From: Primula veris
Lineage: Eukaryota > Streptophyta > Magnoliopsida > Ericales > Primulaceae
DNA: 64,000 nt
Direction: 5' to 3'
NCBI GenBank assembly: GCA_963682055.1
Contig: OY821745.1
Span: forward strand, 7,447,501 to 7,511,500
The notes under the pieces are model-generated. The model did no database searches and was not told where the DNA came from. It saw only the letters and a list, made by a program, of their open reading frames with translations. Positions 24,538-36,329 of this stretch are shown one piece after another. How positions within the stretch are numbered: position 1 is the stretch's first letter; each line of letters opens with the position of its first letter. A program made the position numbers and the translations under genes.

Positions 24538-25576
24538 GGGGCAATTAACAAAAACATACTCTAACTCTATTATATTACCAAAAACATACCTACAAAACTT
24601 AAATTACAAAAAACATACATATATATACTTATTATTTCTCTAATTCTAATCAAACTATAATCTAACCCCTCTCTCTCTCTAACCGCAACTTTCTCTCTCT
24701 AATCGTACCTCTCTCTCTAACACACGATAATCGCACATCTTTCTAACACATGCTAATCACTCATCTCTCTCTCTCAAAATGACTAAAAACTCACAAAATA
24801 TTCATATGCTAATTATAAAATGTCATATCCTAATTTTAAAATGTCATACCCTAATTTTAAAACTTTATACCCTAATTTCAAAATTTCATACCATAATTTC
24901 AAAACTTCATACCCTAATTTTAAAACTTCATACCCTAATTTCAAAACTTCATACCATAATTTTAAAACTTTATACCCTAATTTTAAAATTTCATACCCTA
25001 CATATTAATTTCTCTCAATACTATACATATGGATTCTTCTCCTTCAACTTGAAACCCACAAGTTTTACAATAGTCTCAAACCTCAATAAATAGAAAACAA
25101 TCTCACCAATTTCATATATTTTTCATATATTACGGGATAGAAAACAATCTCACCAATTTCATATATTTTTTATATATTACGGGGTATCAACCAGTATAAT
25201 ATTTATGTATTACGTATGTATATATATGTATTTATATGTATATGGATGTTTATATAATTTACATTGTGTTCGGTAGTTAGTGACGGATTTTCGTGGTTGA
25301 GGAGGGGAGATAGATAGAGTGAGATATAAAAGAAAAATACAAACAACAATGGAGTAGAGATAGATTAAGATCAGAGAGAGATGTAGAGAAGAATTGGTGA
25401 GAGATAGAAGAATGGAGAAGAGAGATAATAAAGGAGGAGAGAGAGAGTAAATGAGAGATAGAGAAAGAAGAGAATAAACAGTATTAAATTGTTTGAGATG
25501 TTTTTGATAGTTAAACTTGTAACGGTATGTTTTTGGTAATTTAATTTCAAAAATAGTATGTTTTGTTAATTTATCC
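24538..25576. mobile_element. Mutator-like non-autonomous element, family 2 copy A
   Basis: Flanked exactly by the 9-bp repeat ATCCTAAAA (24529-24537 and 25577-25585). Termini are GGGGCAATTAAC and, inverted, GGATAAATTAAC, and similarity between the two arms runs on for about 50 bp (ACATAC and ACCAAAAACATACC blocks). The interior has CT-rich and GA-rich arms and a 21-bp minisatellite. There is no transposase. A 9-bp target duplication suggests the Mutator superfamily. Copies B (30484-31579, inverted), C (26602-27371) and D (47520-48714) are relatives. Confidence 0.8.
24829..25005. repeat. 21-bp minisatellite in element A
   Basis: About eight copies of a unit like TTCATACCCTAATTTCAAAA(C). Because 21 is a multiple of three, several frames stay open and give a false heptapeptide-repeat protein. 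The same unit recurs in elements B, C and D. Confidence 0.9.
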
Positions 25577-25847
25577 ATCCTAAAATTAATTCACTATTAA
25601 AACTAAAAAATACTAAAAACTAACACATGTTAATGAATTCAAAAATATTTACCCTAAAATTAATTTAAAATTAAAACTAAAAAATACTATTGGTTGACAC
25701 ACCCTAAATAATAGTGTATTTTGGAATGAACACCGAACGATTAATACTATCGTGAATTTGTTACACTATTATTTTGGTTGTGTCACATACTAAAAACCTA
25801 ACAGTTATTAATGAATCCAAAAATATACTTAATGGATCCGTTTAGTA

Positions 25848-25914
25848 TTGGTTTTGCTGCCCTGAAAATTCAAGACAGGCTGCCTTGAATTTTTCAGGGC
25901 AGCAAAAACCAATC
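25848..25914. repeat. Near-perfect hairpin, 28/30-nt arms, 9-nt loop
   Basis: Left arm 25848-25875 and right arm 25885-25914 pair fully apart from two single-base bulges; the arms include TTTGCTGCCCTGAAAA and its complement. Related words (GAATTTTTCAG) occur at about 24349, on the other side of element A. It could be the foldback end of an older element or a small-RNA precursor. Confidence 0.75.
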
Positions 25915-26601
25915 CCTCCATAATCCTCTTGACTCACAATTTCTATTTACCTTTTTTTAAAATTATGATCCAATATTGGTTGCTAAAAACTATAGTTAGA
26001 ATTCCAAGTAAACTTATTTATTATCTCTTTTTCACCCTTTTGTTTTTCATTATGCTATCAAAAAACCTTGTTTCTTGTAAGAAGTCCCTAGATTTCGTTT
26101 ACCAACTTCATTGTCAACAGTGATCGTTTAAATCCAATTTTATGATTAAGTATTTCGTTAAGATTTATCCAACACTACATGGATCTAGTTATCGCTTAGC
26201 ACATGAGCAGAATTTAACCATATTTCTCAAAAGGGTTGAAAATATTCGTATTTATCTAAGTTTAGTGAAACATTTCTTGAACTCTACTAAATATATCGTA
26301 TATACTAAACTTCAGGAAGATTTCTCCGAATTTCTCATGTTTTTTTTCTGTTCACATCGGTTTTAACTTACTTTTCTTAAATTTGAAGAAAAATTATATT
26401 GAACCCAGCTATATCTATGATAGTTACCAAAAAATATTAGGACTAAAAAAGTTTCTATTATGAGACTAAAACGTTTGAAAGAACCTGCTATAACTTCTCT
26501 TCATAATAATTAAAGGTCTAAGTCCTGACTTTTCAATGCACCCTCGGTGCACTGATTGACCTTTTGAAATATTAGACAGTTGATTTCGTTCATACCAACT
26601 T

Positions 26602-27371
26602 GCATAAATTAACAAAATCTACTATTTTTGAAATTAAATTAAAAAAGACATATTCAAAATTTTCGAATTAACAAAACATATCTAAAAGTTCATAACCTAA
26701 TTTATATATTTCATATCATCGTTACAAAAGTTCATACCCTTATTTAAAAAGTTCATACATAATTTGTATATTTTCATACCATTATTTCAAAAGTTCATAC
26801 GCTTATTTCAAATTTTTATACCCTAATTCGTAAACTTTATACACCAATTTATAGAATTCATATCCATAATTTTTAACTTCATACCATTAATTCACAAAGT
26901 TCATACGCTTATTTTTCAATCTTATACGCTAGTTAACAAATCCAACCATTGTACGTCTTCGGATCTTGAAATATCACGTTGTCGTCGTGGGCCTCTTCTT
27001 TAACGACCACATCTCCGTCGACATCAATCTCGAGTTTTCGACCTCGCTCTACACTCTCGTCGCCCACTCCGACGGATGTCTCCGTCTCAATCTCCACGGA
27101 ATAGAGAGATCGGAGAGAGAGAGCAGGAAAGAAAGATCGAAAAAATAGAGAGAGGATGAAAGAGAGAACGGAAAAAGAGAGAAACAATAAGAGAGGGAGA
27201 AGCAGCAGGAGAGAGTGAGAGGATAAGAGAGATGGGAAAGAGTTAGTAAGGGATGAATGAGGTTTTTTATTTTATTTTTAATTATTAATTGAATGTATAT
27301 TTTTGATAATATAACTTTTGAGTGTATATTTTTATTAATAATAAATATAGTGTAGACTTATGTTAATTTCC
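26602..27371. mobile_element. Mutator-like non-autonomous element, family 2 copy C
   Basis: Ends GCATAAATTAAC and, inverted, GGAAATTAAC match family 2. Its left part carries diverged 'TTCATACC' repeat units (26685-26930) and its right part a GA-rich arm. No target duplication was found, so it is older or rearranged. It carries a GC-richer block at 26945-27110 shared with copy D but absent from A and B. Confidence 0.65.
26945..27110 (+). other. Conserved coding-like block in element C
   Basis: The + frame reads HVVVVGLFFNDHIS, then VDINLEFSTSLYT and AHSDGCLRLNL. The matching block in element D (48255-48400) reads AVVGLSFNDRIS, MDINLNFSISLYT, AHSDICVRLNL. Most differences between the two are at third positions or conservative. 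It may be a captured host-gene fragment. The donor family is not recognised. Confidence 0.5.
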
Positions 27372-28054
27372 TTATTAGTGTATCTATCTATTATCATTAT
27401 CATTAATTATGGTTATGGACTCTGATTATTCTTTTATACTCTCTCTTAAGCAGGTTAACAATGAAATCGTAAAACCATTGGAAGTAGCCTTAAGTTCTAG
27501 TATTGATCCCGGCATGATTTTGTATAATTCTTGATATCTCTAGCTAGTCTCTCCTAGTATATTTTATTTCTTCATTTTCTTCATCCAAGCTGGGATAAAT
27601 CCTAGCTACGTACTATAGAGTTTATTGACATGTAATCATATTTATGTATGCTTTTACAATGAAAAAATTACAGTTCCATATTATAATGCCAATCAAGTCG
27701 GCATTTATACAAGATTAATTTTCCGTCATTTTCAGTGTGCGGTAAGATGTCTGTTAAATTTATGAGAGAAGTGAGAGAGGAAGACAGACAGAAATTTCAA
27801 CTTATAATGACACAAACAGTTATATATGGAATTGTAGCTTTCAAAATAAAAAGTAAATGAAATGTGACCAGAACCCTTGGATTGAAACGTACCCTAATTA
27901 GACCAAAAGAATGCTTCCTTTTTGTTTCTACTTAATTATTTTCAGTCAGTTAACCAGTGACGTACGTTTCAAACATATATATAAAGCATGGTAAATACCT
28001 AATAATATTCTAAACCATATATTAACTAACTGATAATATAAAGCATGAATTTAT
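27372..28054. other. Intergenic, nothing recognised
   Basis: AT-rich, no open frame of interest on either strand, no repeat boundary found. Confidence 0.4.
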
Positions 28055-28349
28055 CACTACAATAAAAATTATGATTATCATCAAAATCACAGCAAAAAAA
28101 ATGTACACGTTGTTGCTAAACTGATAGTAAAGTAAGCGTCGTTAAATTTAGCAACAGTTTAACAACAAAATTGTTGCTGAACTGTTGCTAAATTTAACGA
28201 CACTCATTTTACCATCAGTAGCCACAAAATAGTGACAAAATATATAGCAACATAAAAATTGTTGCTCCTCTGGAAAATATGTTGAAAATTAAGCAACAAG
28301 CTATATATATAGTAACACAATCATCAACATCACTATTTTTCTTGCAGTG
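28055..28349. mobile_element. CACTA-type MITE (295 bp)
   Basis: Begins CACTACAATAAAAATT and ends with TTTTTCTTGCAGTG, the terminal style of CACTA (En/Spm) elements, with TAT on both sides (28052-28054, 28350-28352) as a 3-bp target duplication. Inside is a perfect 22-bp inverted repeat (28138-28159 and 28180-28201). Short GTTGCT/AGCAAC motifs recur, as expected for transposase-binding subterminal repeats. No coding region. Confidence 0.8.
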
Positions 28350-28548
28350 TATACTATTTGACACTATATATAATACTAATTTCTAGCATTATTGGTTAAT
28401 TATTTATAGTTGGTGACACATTTCTGCATAGATGCACGAGAGAGATGACAAAAATGAGACAACATTTAAAGTAGAAAGAAATGGCAACAAACCAAAAATC
28501 AACCCCCTCTACGAGTGGACTGTGGACCATATATAAAATGCTTTTTCT

Positions 28549-28582
<34 letters not shown>
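28549..28582. repeat. (TA)n microsatellite
   Basis: Nearly pure TA repeat with one interruption. Confidence 0.9.
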
Positions 28583-30483
28583 GAATGGAATACTCTCTGC
28601 ATTTCCTTTCGTGGTTGCACTAATTTATGTCATTTATTATTGAGGTATATATGAAGTATGAACTCTTAGGTATATACTTGCATTGCCTAGGGTTTCTTAA
28701 ACCTAATTTTGCCAATTTCAAAAATATGACAAAACCCTACAGATGATAAGGATCACTGTTAATTTCTAACAGTGATATTGAGGCTGACCAATATATTTTC
28801 TTTTTTGCAAACAGTAATTATGCGTTTGTTCAGATTGTTTGTCAAAGTAATTTCAGAACCGCATTTTTATTATATTAGAAAATTAAAATATGACAATACT
28901 GGAGTCTCTAGAGGAGCCTTTAGCGCTCTTTGGCTAGTTAAAAGTTGACAATATTAAATTTAACATGAAAAACGATGTATATATATATATATATAACTGG
29001 TCGTTTTCTTTATTTCAATTAAATATGGGTGCATTAGATTTTAAATGTAGAGTGTGCACATCCTGATATCCTCGCACCGTGCAACTCCAAGGGATAATGA
29101 AATTACAATCAAATTCATTTTCAATCTCTGGTTTAAAAGGAGGAAGTAAAAAATCTTGACTAAAACCTCGATAAAAGCTCGATTCAAAGCTTAAAAATAG
29201 CATTTTTGCTTATAGCGTAGCTCTTGCAAAAATATTTTAAGTTCTCGCTTTTTAAAACACTATTTTCAGTTGAACAAATTTGTACTCTTGGTCAATTGAG
29301 AAACATGAGAAAAGTAGTATGAAATTATGAATTGTCTAGTTTTTTTTTGTTTTTTTGCTCACCAAAAAACATAAAAACATGTCCGAGGGTGGCAAAGTAG
29401 GTTTTTATTGGAGCTCTTCAAAATGCTCTTATTGAGTAGGAATCTCACATTTTCAAAAAGAGAGAAAGAAAAGTTAATTACATAAGAATTGGCGATCTCC
29501 TAAAATTATTTTTGTTACTGTACAAATCAGCAAAAAAGCAAAAAAAATTGTACAAAAAGTTTATTAACTCTATTATTGTTCAAATCAGCAAAAGCAAAAA
29601 AATTGTACAAAAAGTTTATTAACTCTATTACTGTTCAAATCAGCAAAAGCAAAAAATTGTACCAAATGTTTTGTGTCAACTCGCCATTATTTTATGGTTG
29701 TTTCTTACATGTTTCCTGTTTGCTTCTGTCACGAGATATTTACTAATTATTTTAACTACAATTCTACTGTTAAATTTCAAACAGATAGCTCAATGAAAAG
29801 ACTGATTTACATACTGTTCCTCGTAATATATGTCAATTATTTTTCTGGTTGTCTTCTTTGTTGTACACACGCATGAGTTAATACGATTTCAGTTGGTTGA
29901 ATATATGCTGGCCCAAAAGGGCACACTGCCAGTAAACAAAAAAAGATAAGGCAGTATGGAAGTAATAGTAAATCAATTTACAGCTATTTCTCAATTATGT
30001 ATGTGATTTTATATTTCAGTTAATTATGCGTATGGTAAAAAACATACTGCCAATAGTCAGGGGGAAGCTAAACTTTTATATACTGTTTATAATTATAGAA
30101 AAACTAGTTATTTATTGGACTATATTATTCCAATTCTATTGTTTCATTTTATTTCAGTTGGAGACATTAATTTACTCGTAGAATACAAGGACACTTGTGT
30201 ACATTTGTGATCCACCACACTAATTAGGGCTAATAATGAGATGAAACGCTATGAAAACGATATACTTTTTTCTCGTTTCGTTTAGTTTTGAATTTTATCG
30301 TTATCGTTTCGTTTTTATGACAGAGCAGAAAATATCATTTCGTTTCGTTAAGGATATGAAAATTTCGTTTTGTTTCGTCTCATAAACCAAAATTTATACT
30401 ATATGAGTTTTATTATTTCATATATCTAATAGAATATACTATAAATTTATTATTACAAATATATATTATATATGTTTTTAATA
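28583..30483. other. Intergenic, no gene recognised
   Basis: AT-rich. Contains a three-copy tandem repeat at 29523-29660 and a stretch rich in TTTCGTTTCG-type words around 30255-30390, also repeat-like. Small open frames at 29015-29203 (minus) and 29673-29876 (plus) show no family features. Confidence 0.4.
29523..29660. repeat. Tandem repeat, about 57 bp, two full copies and a partial one
   Basis: The unit reads CAAATCAGCAAAAGCAAAAA, then an AATTGTACAAAAAGTTT stretch and a TTAACTCTATTA(C/T)TGTT end. Copies differ mainly in A-run length. Confidence 0.85.
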
Positions 30484-31579
30484 GGATAAATTAACAAAAC
30501 ATACTACTTTTTAAACTAAATTAATAAAATCATATCCAAAAATTTTTCATTATCAAAAACATATCAAACAAATTTAATGCTGTTTATTCTCTTATTTCTC
30601 TCTCTCATCTTACTCTTTCTCTCTCCTCCATTTTTGTCTCTCTCCTTCATTCTTCTATCTCTCACCAATTCTTCTCTGTATATCTCTCTCTGATCTTACT
30701 CACTCTCTCCTCCATTGTTCTCTGTATCTTTCTTTCATATTTTATTTTATCTCTCTTTCCTCATCCGCCACGAAAATCCGCCACTTACTACCGAATACCA
30801 TCTAAATTATATAGACATCCATATACATATAAATACAGATATATACATACGTAATACACAAATATTACACTGGTTGATACCCCGTAATATATGAAAAATA
30901 TATTGAATTGGTGAGATTGTTTTCTATTTATTGAGGTTTGAGACTATTGTAAAACTTGTGGGTTTCAAGTTGAAAGAGGAAAATCTGTATGTACAGTATT
31001 GAGAGAAATGCATATGTAGAGTATGAAATTTTAAAATTAGAGTATGAAATTTTGAATTTAGGGTATGAACTTTTGAAATTAGGGTATGAACTTTTGAAAT
31101 TATGGTACAAATTTTTGAAATTAGGGTATAAATTTTTTAAAATAGGGTATGAAGTTTTGAAATTAGGTTATGAAGTTTTAAAATTAGAGTATGAACTCTT
31201 TTTTAGATATTTGATTGTGATCCAGAACATTTAGGGTATGAAATTTTAAAATTAGGCTATGACGTTTTATAATTAGCATATGAATATTTTGTGAGTTTTT
31301 AATCATTTTTAGAGAGAGATGAGTGATTAACACGTGTTAGAAAGAGGTGCGATTATCGTGTGTTAGAGGGAGAGTTGCGATTAGAGAGAGAGAGTTACAG
31401 TTAGAGAGGAAGAGTTACGGTTAGAGAGCAAGAAGTTAGATTAGACAGAGAGGTTAGATTATGGTCCGATTATAATTAGAGAAATAATAAGTATATATAG
31501 GTATGTTTTGATAATTTAAATTATTAGGGTATGTTTTTTTTTAATATAATAGTGGTAGGATATGTTTTTATTAATTGAT
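30484..31579. mobile_element. Mutator-like non-autonomous element, family 2 copy B
   Basis: An inverted relative of copy A. Flanked by the 9-bp repeat TTTTTAATA (30475-30483 and 31580-31588). The left end is GGATAAATTAAC; the right end, inverted, is ATCAATTAAT, apparently missing the outermost two bases. The minisatellite (31013-31200, unit like GGGTATGAAATTTTGAAATTA) and the CT/GA-rich arms match A in reverse order. No transposase. Confidence 0.8.
31013..31200. repeat. 21-bp minisatellite in element B
   Basis: About nine diverged copies of the unit seen in element A, in reverse complement. It also produces fortuitous open frames on both strands. Confidence 0.85.
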
Positions 31580-31588
31580 TTTTTAATA

Positions 31589-34108
31589 TTAGACGAAAAC
31601 GGAATTTTAGACTCTAAAATCAGCTGAACTTTTCTTTTCTTTTTTCTTTTTTCTTTTGAACTTTTACTTAGGAAGATTAATGTTAAGAGTCTGTGCACGT
31701 ATTTTTTCCACTCAATGAACCAACCATTGTTGCTAGCTAAGAATGTTTTAAAAGATTAAACATTGTCCTTCAGAATCACTATCCTCCCAAAAGATTTAAA
31801 ACATTTTTCTAACCTGAAACCGATATTGAAGGACTCTAATCCACAGGTTTTCATCCGTAAATGAATCAAATTCAAGTTAAATCTCTTACAAATTTGCATA
31901 AAAACTATTAGCAAGACCAGAATACTTGAGTAAAAGCAAAAAAAAAAAAAAAAAAAACCTTACATTGAGCATTCATAATCACTCCTACCCCCGAGAAGAC
32001 CTGGCCAAAAAATGCTTAAGCGTGACTGGTTGACTGATGGAGTACACAAGCAAAACTCAACAGATTACTCAACCTTAACCAAATGATGAAATCATGGTGT
32101 GAACTTTCTTTCTATTATAATAATTAAATGTAAATTTTTGAAATATTGTAGTGTATATACTAGACCTGGGGTTACTGGAAAGCTGGAGTTGAGAAAAGAG
32201 GCTAAGATTTATTACTGTCTTATTCCCTATTCAATTAATGAATGAAAACATTACAAAATGGTCTAATAATCGTAGAAGTAGATTTATTAGTAGACATTGG
32301 AAGCTTAGACCGAATTATTTTGGCGATTATGTTTCCTAGCATATAATGTAATTTCTTGTAAACGTTTTGTCTGACGCTTGTACCTCCTCATTTTATTATA
32401 TGGTTCGTTTTTCCTTCAAATAATTATATTACAAAATAGTCATGGTACTAAGTACTAACGGTGACGGGCTTGGCTTCTGTAGCAACAATCGGAATCCCAT
32501 CAATTATAAAGTGAATAACATACTAATAACAGGAATATAATAAAACAGGAAATTCAGGTCTCATCACTACATCCCCTTAGAAACGACTTTCTCTCCAAGG
32601 TTATCATCAAGCTCGATTCTAATAATCTCTGTTACTAATGTTTATCTTCTAACATCCTAGCAGGTTCCAAAATTAAGCTTCCGATGATTTTGTGTGGAAG
32701 TACAATATCACACCTCCCGCTCGTGAGAAGAATATTCCTCTTGTTCTTCTCACCTAACCAAACCAACCAGACACAAAGGCGTTCCTCTTTTTGACGGCCC
32801 AAATATGTATGAGACTTGTCCTAGATGTCGGTTAACTTAGTTTCCAGATAAGTGTTTTTCTCTACAGAATCTAAGTTTAAGCATAGCGCACAAACCCCTA
32901 AGTATCCCTTCCCATAAACACTTTGAATAAGAGGCTTGTAGGTAAACTCATGTATCTCACTATTATTCGGAAAAATATTCCTTAGCTCTTCTCGCTTATC
33001 CCTTGCATCAGTGTTGTCGACCTTTACACTCCAGCTCGAGTGAGTTTGTTAGAGAAGATATATCCTCAGTTTTTATTTGATGTTGATTGTCCGTTGTCAT
33101 TGACCTAGGGTGCGTTTACGTAAACATGAAAACGAGTTTTTGCCATGTTATTGAATTATTAGAATCTTACTGTAGGAAGTCATATTTTGTTTGTTTAAGT
33201 TACTATATCCAGTTGTATAACTCTGTTAGTTAGCCGATTATTTGCTCTTTCCTCTGTATATAGACTTCGTACATCTCATCTGATTGAACAAGATTATAAC
33301 TACCTCTCTATCTGAGTTTACTTTCTTCTGTTCTTACACTGTTCGATCAATAAATTCTACATGAATTGCATGGAACAATGTCTAGTACTCGTACGTAAAT
33401 TTGCAATACCAATGAGTATATTCAACAACACGAAGTTCTTTCCAAATCGACAATGAAAAATCCTCTATTGATAGTGAACATTTACAACAACAAAAAATTG
33501 AGCAACATGATACCAATCCCCTTTGGTTACGTTTACAAAAAATAATCTATGGGTTTTAATTAGTTTGATTCTAATGTCCTGCTCGGACATGATACCAATT
33601 CCCTTTAGTAGCGTTCTGGATCAAACTTAACTAAAATGTGATTGCATTAATTTCATTCATGGGCTTAAAACTAATATATCTTTATTGGTGTGCTTTTCCA
33701 TTCACCGATAATTTTCATTTTTATTCATACATCGTACGTAAATGTTGATCTTAACTTTGCCAAACTTGGTAAACTATATCAAGGTTTTAAAGATATTTCA
33801 TATTGCTTATTTGGTAGGTTCTGTAACTTATGTTAGTAAAAGTGTTTGTGTTCTAGCTACATTGTTAAGGGACTATTCGATTAACCCGAAACTCAAACCA
33901 AATAAGCTCAAAATCCTACGTACCCTGATCAAGACAAACAGTTTAAAAAAAGTTTTATTTATAACAATGACAGGAAACCAGCAAAAAATTATAACAATGC
34001 TATATCCAGAAATTTCCCTATTATAGTACAACAGACATGATCAAGTAACTGCAATTTGAATATCACTTTTGTATTTCATTTTCGTTACAAATAACTAGAC
34101 TTACAAAA
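31589..34108. other. Intergenic, repeat debris, no gene recognised
   Basis: No coding region was recognised. The interval 33047-33338 looks like an LTR fragment (listed separately). Segments near 32700-33000 have retroelement-like wording but no boundaries. The 94-residue frame at 33742-34026 shows no family features. Confidence 0.4.
33047..33338. mobile_element. Possible copia-like solo LTR fragment
   Basis: Starts TGTTAGAGAAGATATATCC, has a TATATAGACTT stretch after a CTTTCCTCTG run, and ends near TTCTTACA, a layout common for plant copia LTRs. No target duplication or internal region was found. Confidence 0.4.
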
Positions 34109-36308
34109 TCAATTTGATTTCTGCAACTTGGAAACAAAACCAGAAATGGCAAAAGCAGCGGAACCACCAATGACACAACCCGTTGCCACCACAACCTGCA
34201 GAACCACTTCCCACGGATACACCTCGGGTACTATATACACAAAAGCGGGGCCCAGTGCCAGCAAAGCTAAGCTCAGGTTCAAAAGGGCCGAGGGGGTTAA
34301 TGGGTCCGTTGCAGCTGATAAAACCCCAAGTTCTTCGGCCTTGGATAAAAGGCCGAGCTTTTCGATTGTTGATAGTGAAAGTCCAGCCTTTTCTGCAGCT
34401 GATAGTAAACCGGCTTTTTCGGCTTTGGTTAAGAGTCTCAACTGTTCTACCCTTGTTAGGAGCTTCACTGGCGCCCCGTTGGTGGTGTAGCTTGGCCTCG
34501 GTCCTTTCTCGCCTAGCGGAAAGACAGTAGTAGGGCTCTGCAATAGGATGTAAATAGATATATGTTGCTCGTTGTGTGAATGGTCTGGGTGTAATTTTTC
34601 AATATCAAGCAGCATTATTTCGCATATATAGCATTGTTTTAAAAAGATCGCAACGTTGCGCAACGTTATGCGATATAGTGGTTTTTGAAAAAAAAACGCA
34701 ACGCTAAAATGCTATTTGGATGGAAAAACGCTAAATTCGCGCTATAGGAACGCTATTTATGCTATTTACGCTATAGCGGACGCTATTTACGCTATAGCGG
34801 GTGCAGTCCAAAAAAAAAAAAAAAAGTTTTGGTCAAAATTTTAATAAAATTATTGGAGTTTAAAGAGAATCAAACCTCAAAACTCTTACAAATAAAGTAA
34901 ATACTCTGGTATCTCAAGTATAATCATTTTGTGATTATTAGTTACAATTTTATATATATATTTAGTTAATTTTTATTAGATGTTTTGAATTTAATGCTAT
35001 ATTTATATGTATTTAGGCAAAAAAAAAAAAAAATACACCGCAAAGCGCTAGTAGCAACGCTATTTGCGCTTTTAGCGTTTCTCTCGATAAAACGCTACGG
35101 TAGCGATAACGCTATTTAAAATATTGATATATAGTATCAACGGAGCTTGTACAAAATAGTGAAAGGATATGCAACAAAAGAATTTTGAACTGTCAATTTA
35201 TTGTGAGGGCTGACTCAGAACCGATGCCGCATTGTCAGGTGGATCTTTCTATTCTGATAAACTTATATGTGAGTTACCATTGTATATCAAAATTTGACGT
35301 ATTCAACGATATGATGTTGGTTGAAATGACAAAGGATGTAGTACTGTTGACAAAGTAGTTTTATCCTTTAAAAACTATACCAGTTTTTGGCTTTTCTGAT
35401 TCCCTTAGCTAGTACATTGAGATAGTTTCTAAAAAAATTCTCACATATTATAAATGAAGAGTAGTATTTGGGAACAACCAACTCAATCCATGATTTACTT
35501 ATCTACTACAAAATGCGATGAGCTCGACCTCAGAAACATTAACCCTATCTCCTTTCCGCAGGATAAGCAGCAAAATAAGAACCCTCTGGAGGTTAGCCTA
35601 TAAACAGCTTATTTAAGCCAAGAAATAGAAGTTGAGTTCAATTAAACATAAGATGTTGAGCATTTTCATACTAGAGAACGGGAAAAAAACCTAAAGGTAC
35701 GCATTCAAGATGCTGAAATGCAGCACAACTGATAAGTAAACCAAAAGGCTTAAAAGGTGCAATAAACAAGCCTGGTATATGGCTTCAGCCTGCTTATTTC
35801 AGGCCGAGACAGTAGTTGGATTATTCTAGCTTAAAATATCTAGCATTTTCAAGACAAACGCGCAAAAAAAAAATAATAGCTTCTAAGCTAGCCTACCCGA
35901 TGCACAGCACGTTAGAAAATATCAAGTAAGCTGAGATTAAAATCTACATGTCCCACAATGCAGGTAGTCAGTAAGCACAAAGCCAACTATTCTTTCGCCT
36001 TTTACTTAAGAATACAGTGTTTTTGCTGCAATAAGTAGGCTAAGTAGCATACAGCATTTTTTTTGAAGAGATTTCCTCAATAAGGAAAAACTGAATTTTT
36101 TAAAAAAAAACCTACATAGCCCACAATTAAACAAGGTATGAAGCCATAAACTTGATAAAAAAGACAGTAATAAGAAATAGGAGTATACCTTTGCAGAGCC
36201 AACAGTTTTAGTAGCAGCAGAATTGGCCTTTTGTTTGGCCATTGATTTAACCACCAAAGATGGGACTCTCCTACTGCTACAACACCACCCCATTTCCATC
36301 ACAGACAT
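34109..36308 (-). CDS. RIQ-like DUF1118 chloroplast protein
   Basis: Two exons: 36308-36189 (40 codons) and 34537-34109, joined in phase 0 at AAG|GTATAC and TTGCAG|AGC, giving 182 residues. The first exon is Ser/Arg/Lys-rich with almost no acid, as expected for a chloroplast transit peptide. The second begins [12 protein letters not shown], has leucine-rich repeats of the form [12 protein letters not shown] and [14 protein letters not shown], and ends with two likely membrane helices (around [16 protein letters not shown] and [20 protein letters not shown]). This is the DUF1118 layout of Arabidopsis RIQ1/RIQ2, grana proteins that affect thylakoid stacking, light-harvesting complex organisation and non-photochemical quenching. 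Which of the two is the closer relative cannot be said. The 1.65-kb intron carries a hAT-like element. Start chosen at 36308; an ATG seven codons upstream (36329) is in frame. Confidence 0.88.
34632..35126. mobile_element. hAT-like non-autonomous element, family 1 copy 3
   Basis: Flanked by a perfect 8-bp duplication ATATATAG (34624-34631 and 35127-35134). Ends CATTGTTTTAAA and, inverted, CAATATTTTAAATAGCG. The interior is dense with CGCTAT/TAGCG words near both ends, with an AT-rich core. It lies in the intron of the RIQ-like gene. Confidence 0.85.
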
Positions 36309-36329
36309 CTCTCTGTCTCTCTCTCTCAC

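Noticed and set aside
24779..25093. Heptapeptide-repeat protein frames (also 30928-31234)
   Set aside because: By-products of the 21-bp minisatellite inside a non-coding transposable element; open in multiple frames.
33742..34026. 94-residue plus-strand frame
   Set aside because: No recognisable domain, no codon preference, AT-driven composition rich in Leu, Ile and Lys, and no splice partners seen.
34128..34530. Plus-strand frames of 115-120 residues
   Set aside because: They are antisense to the RIQ-like exon, which has clear family similarity on the minus strand.
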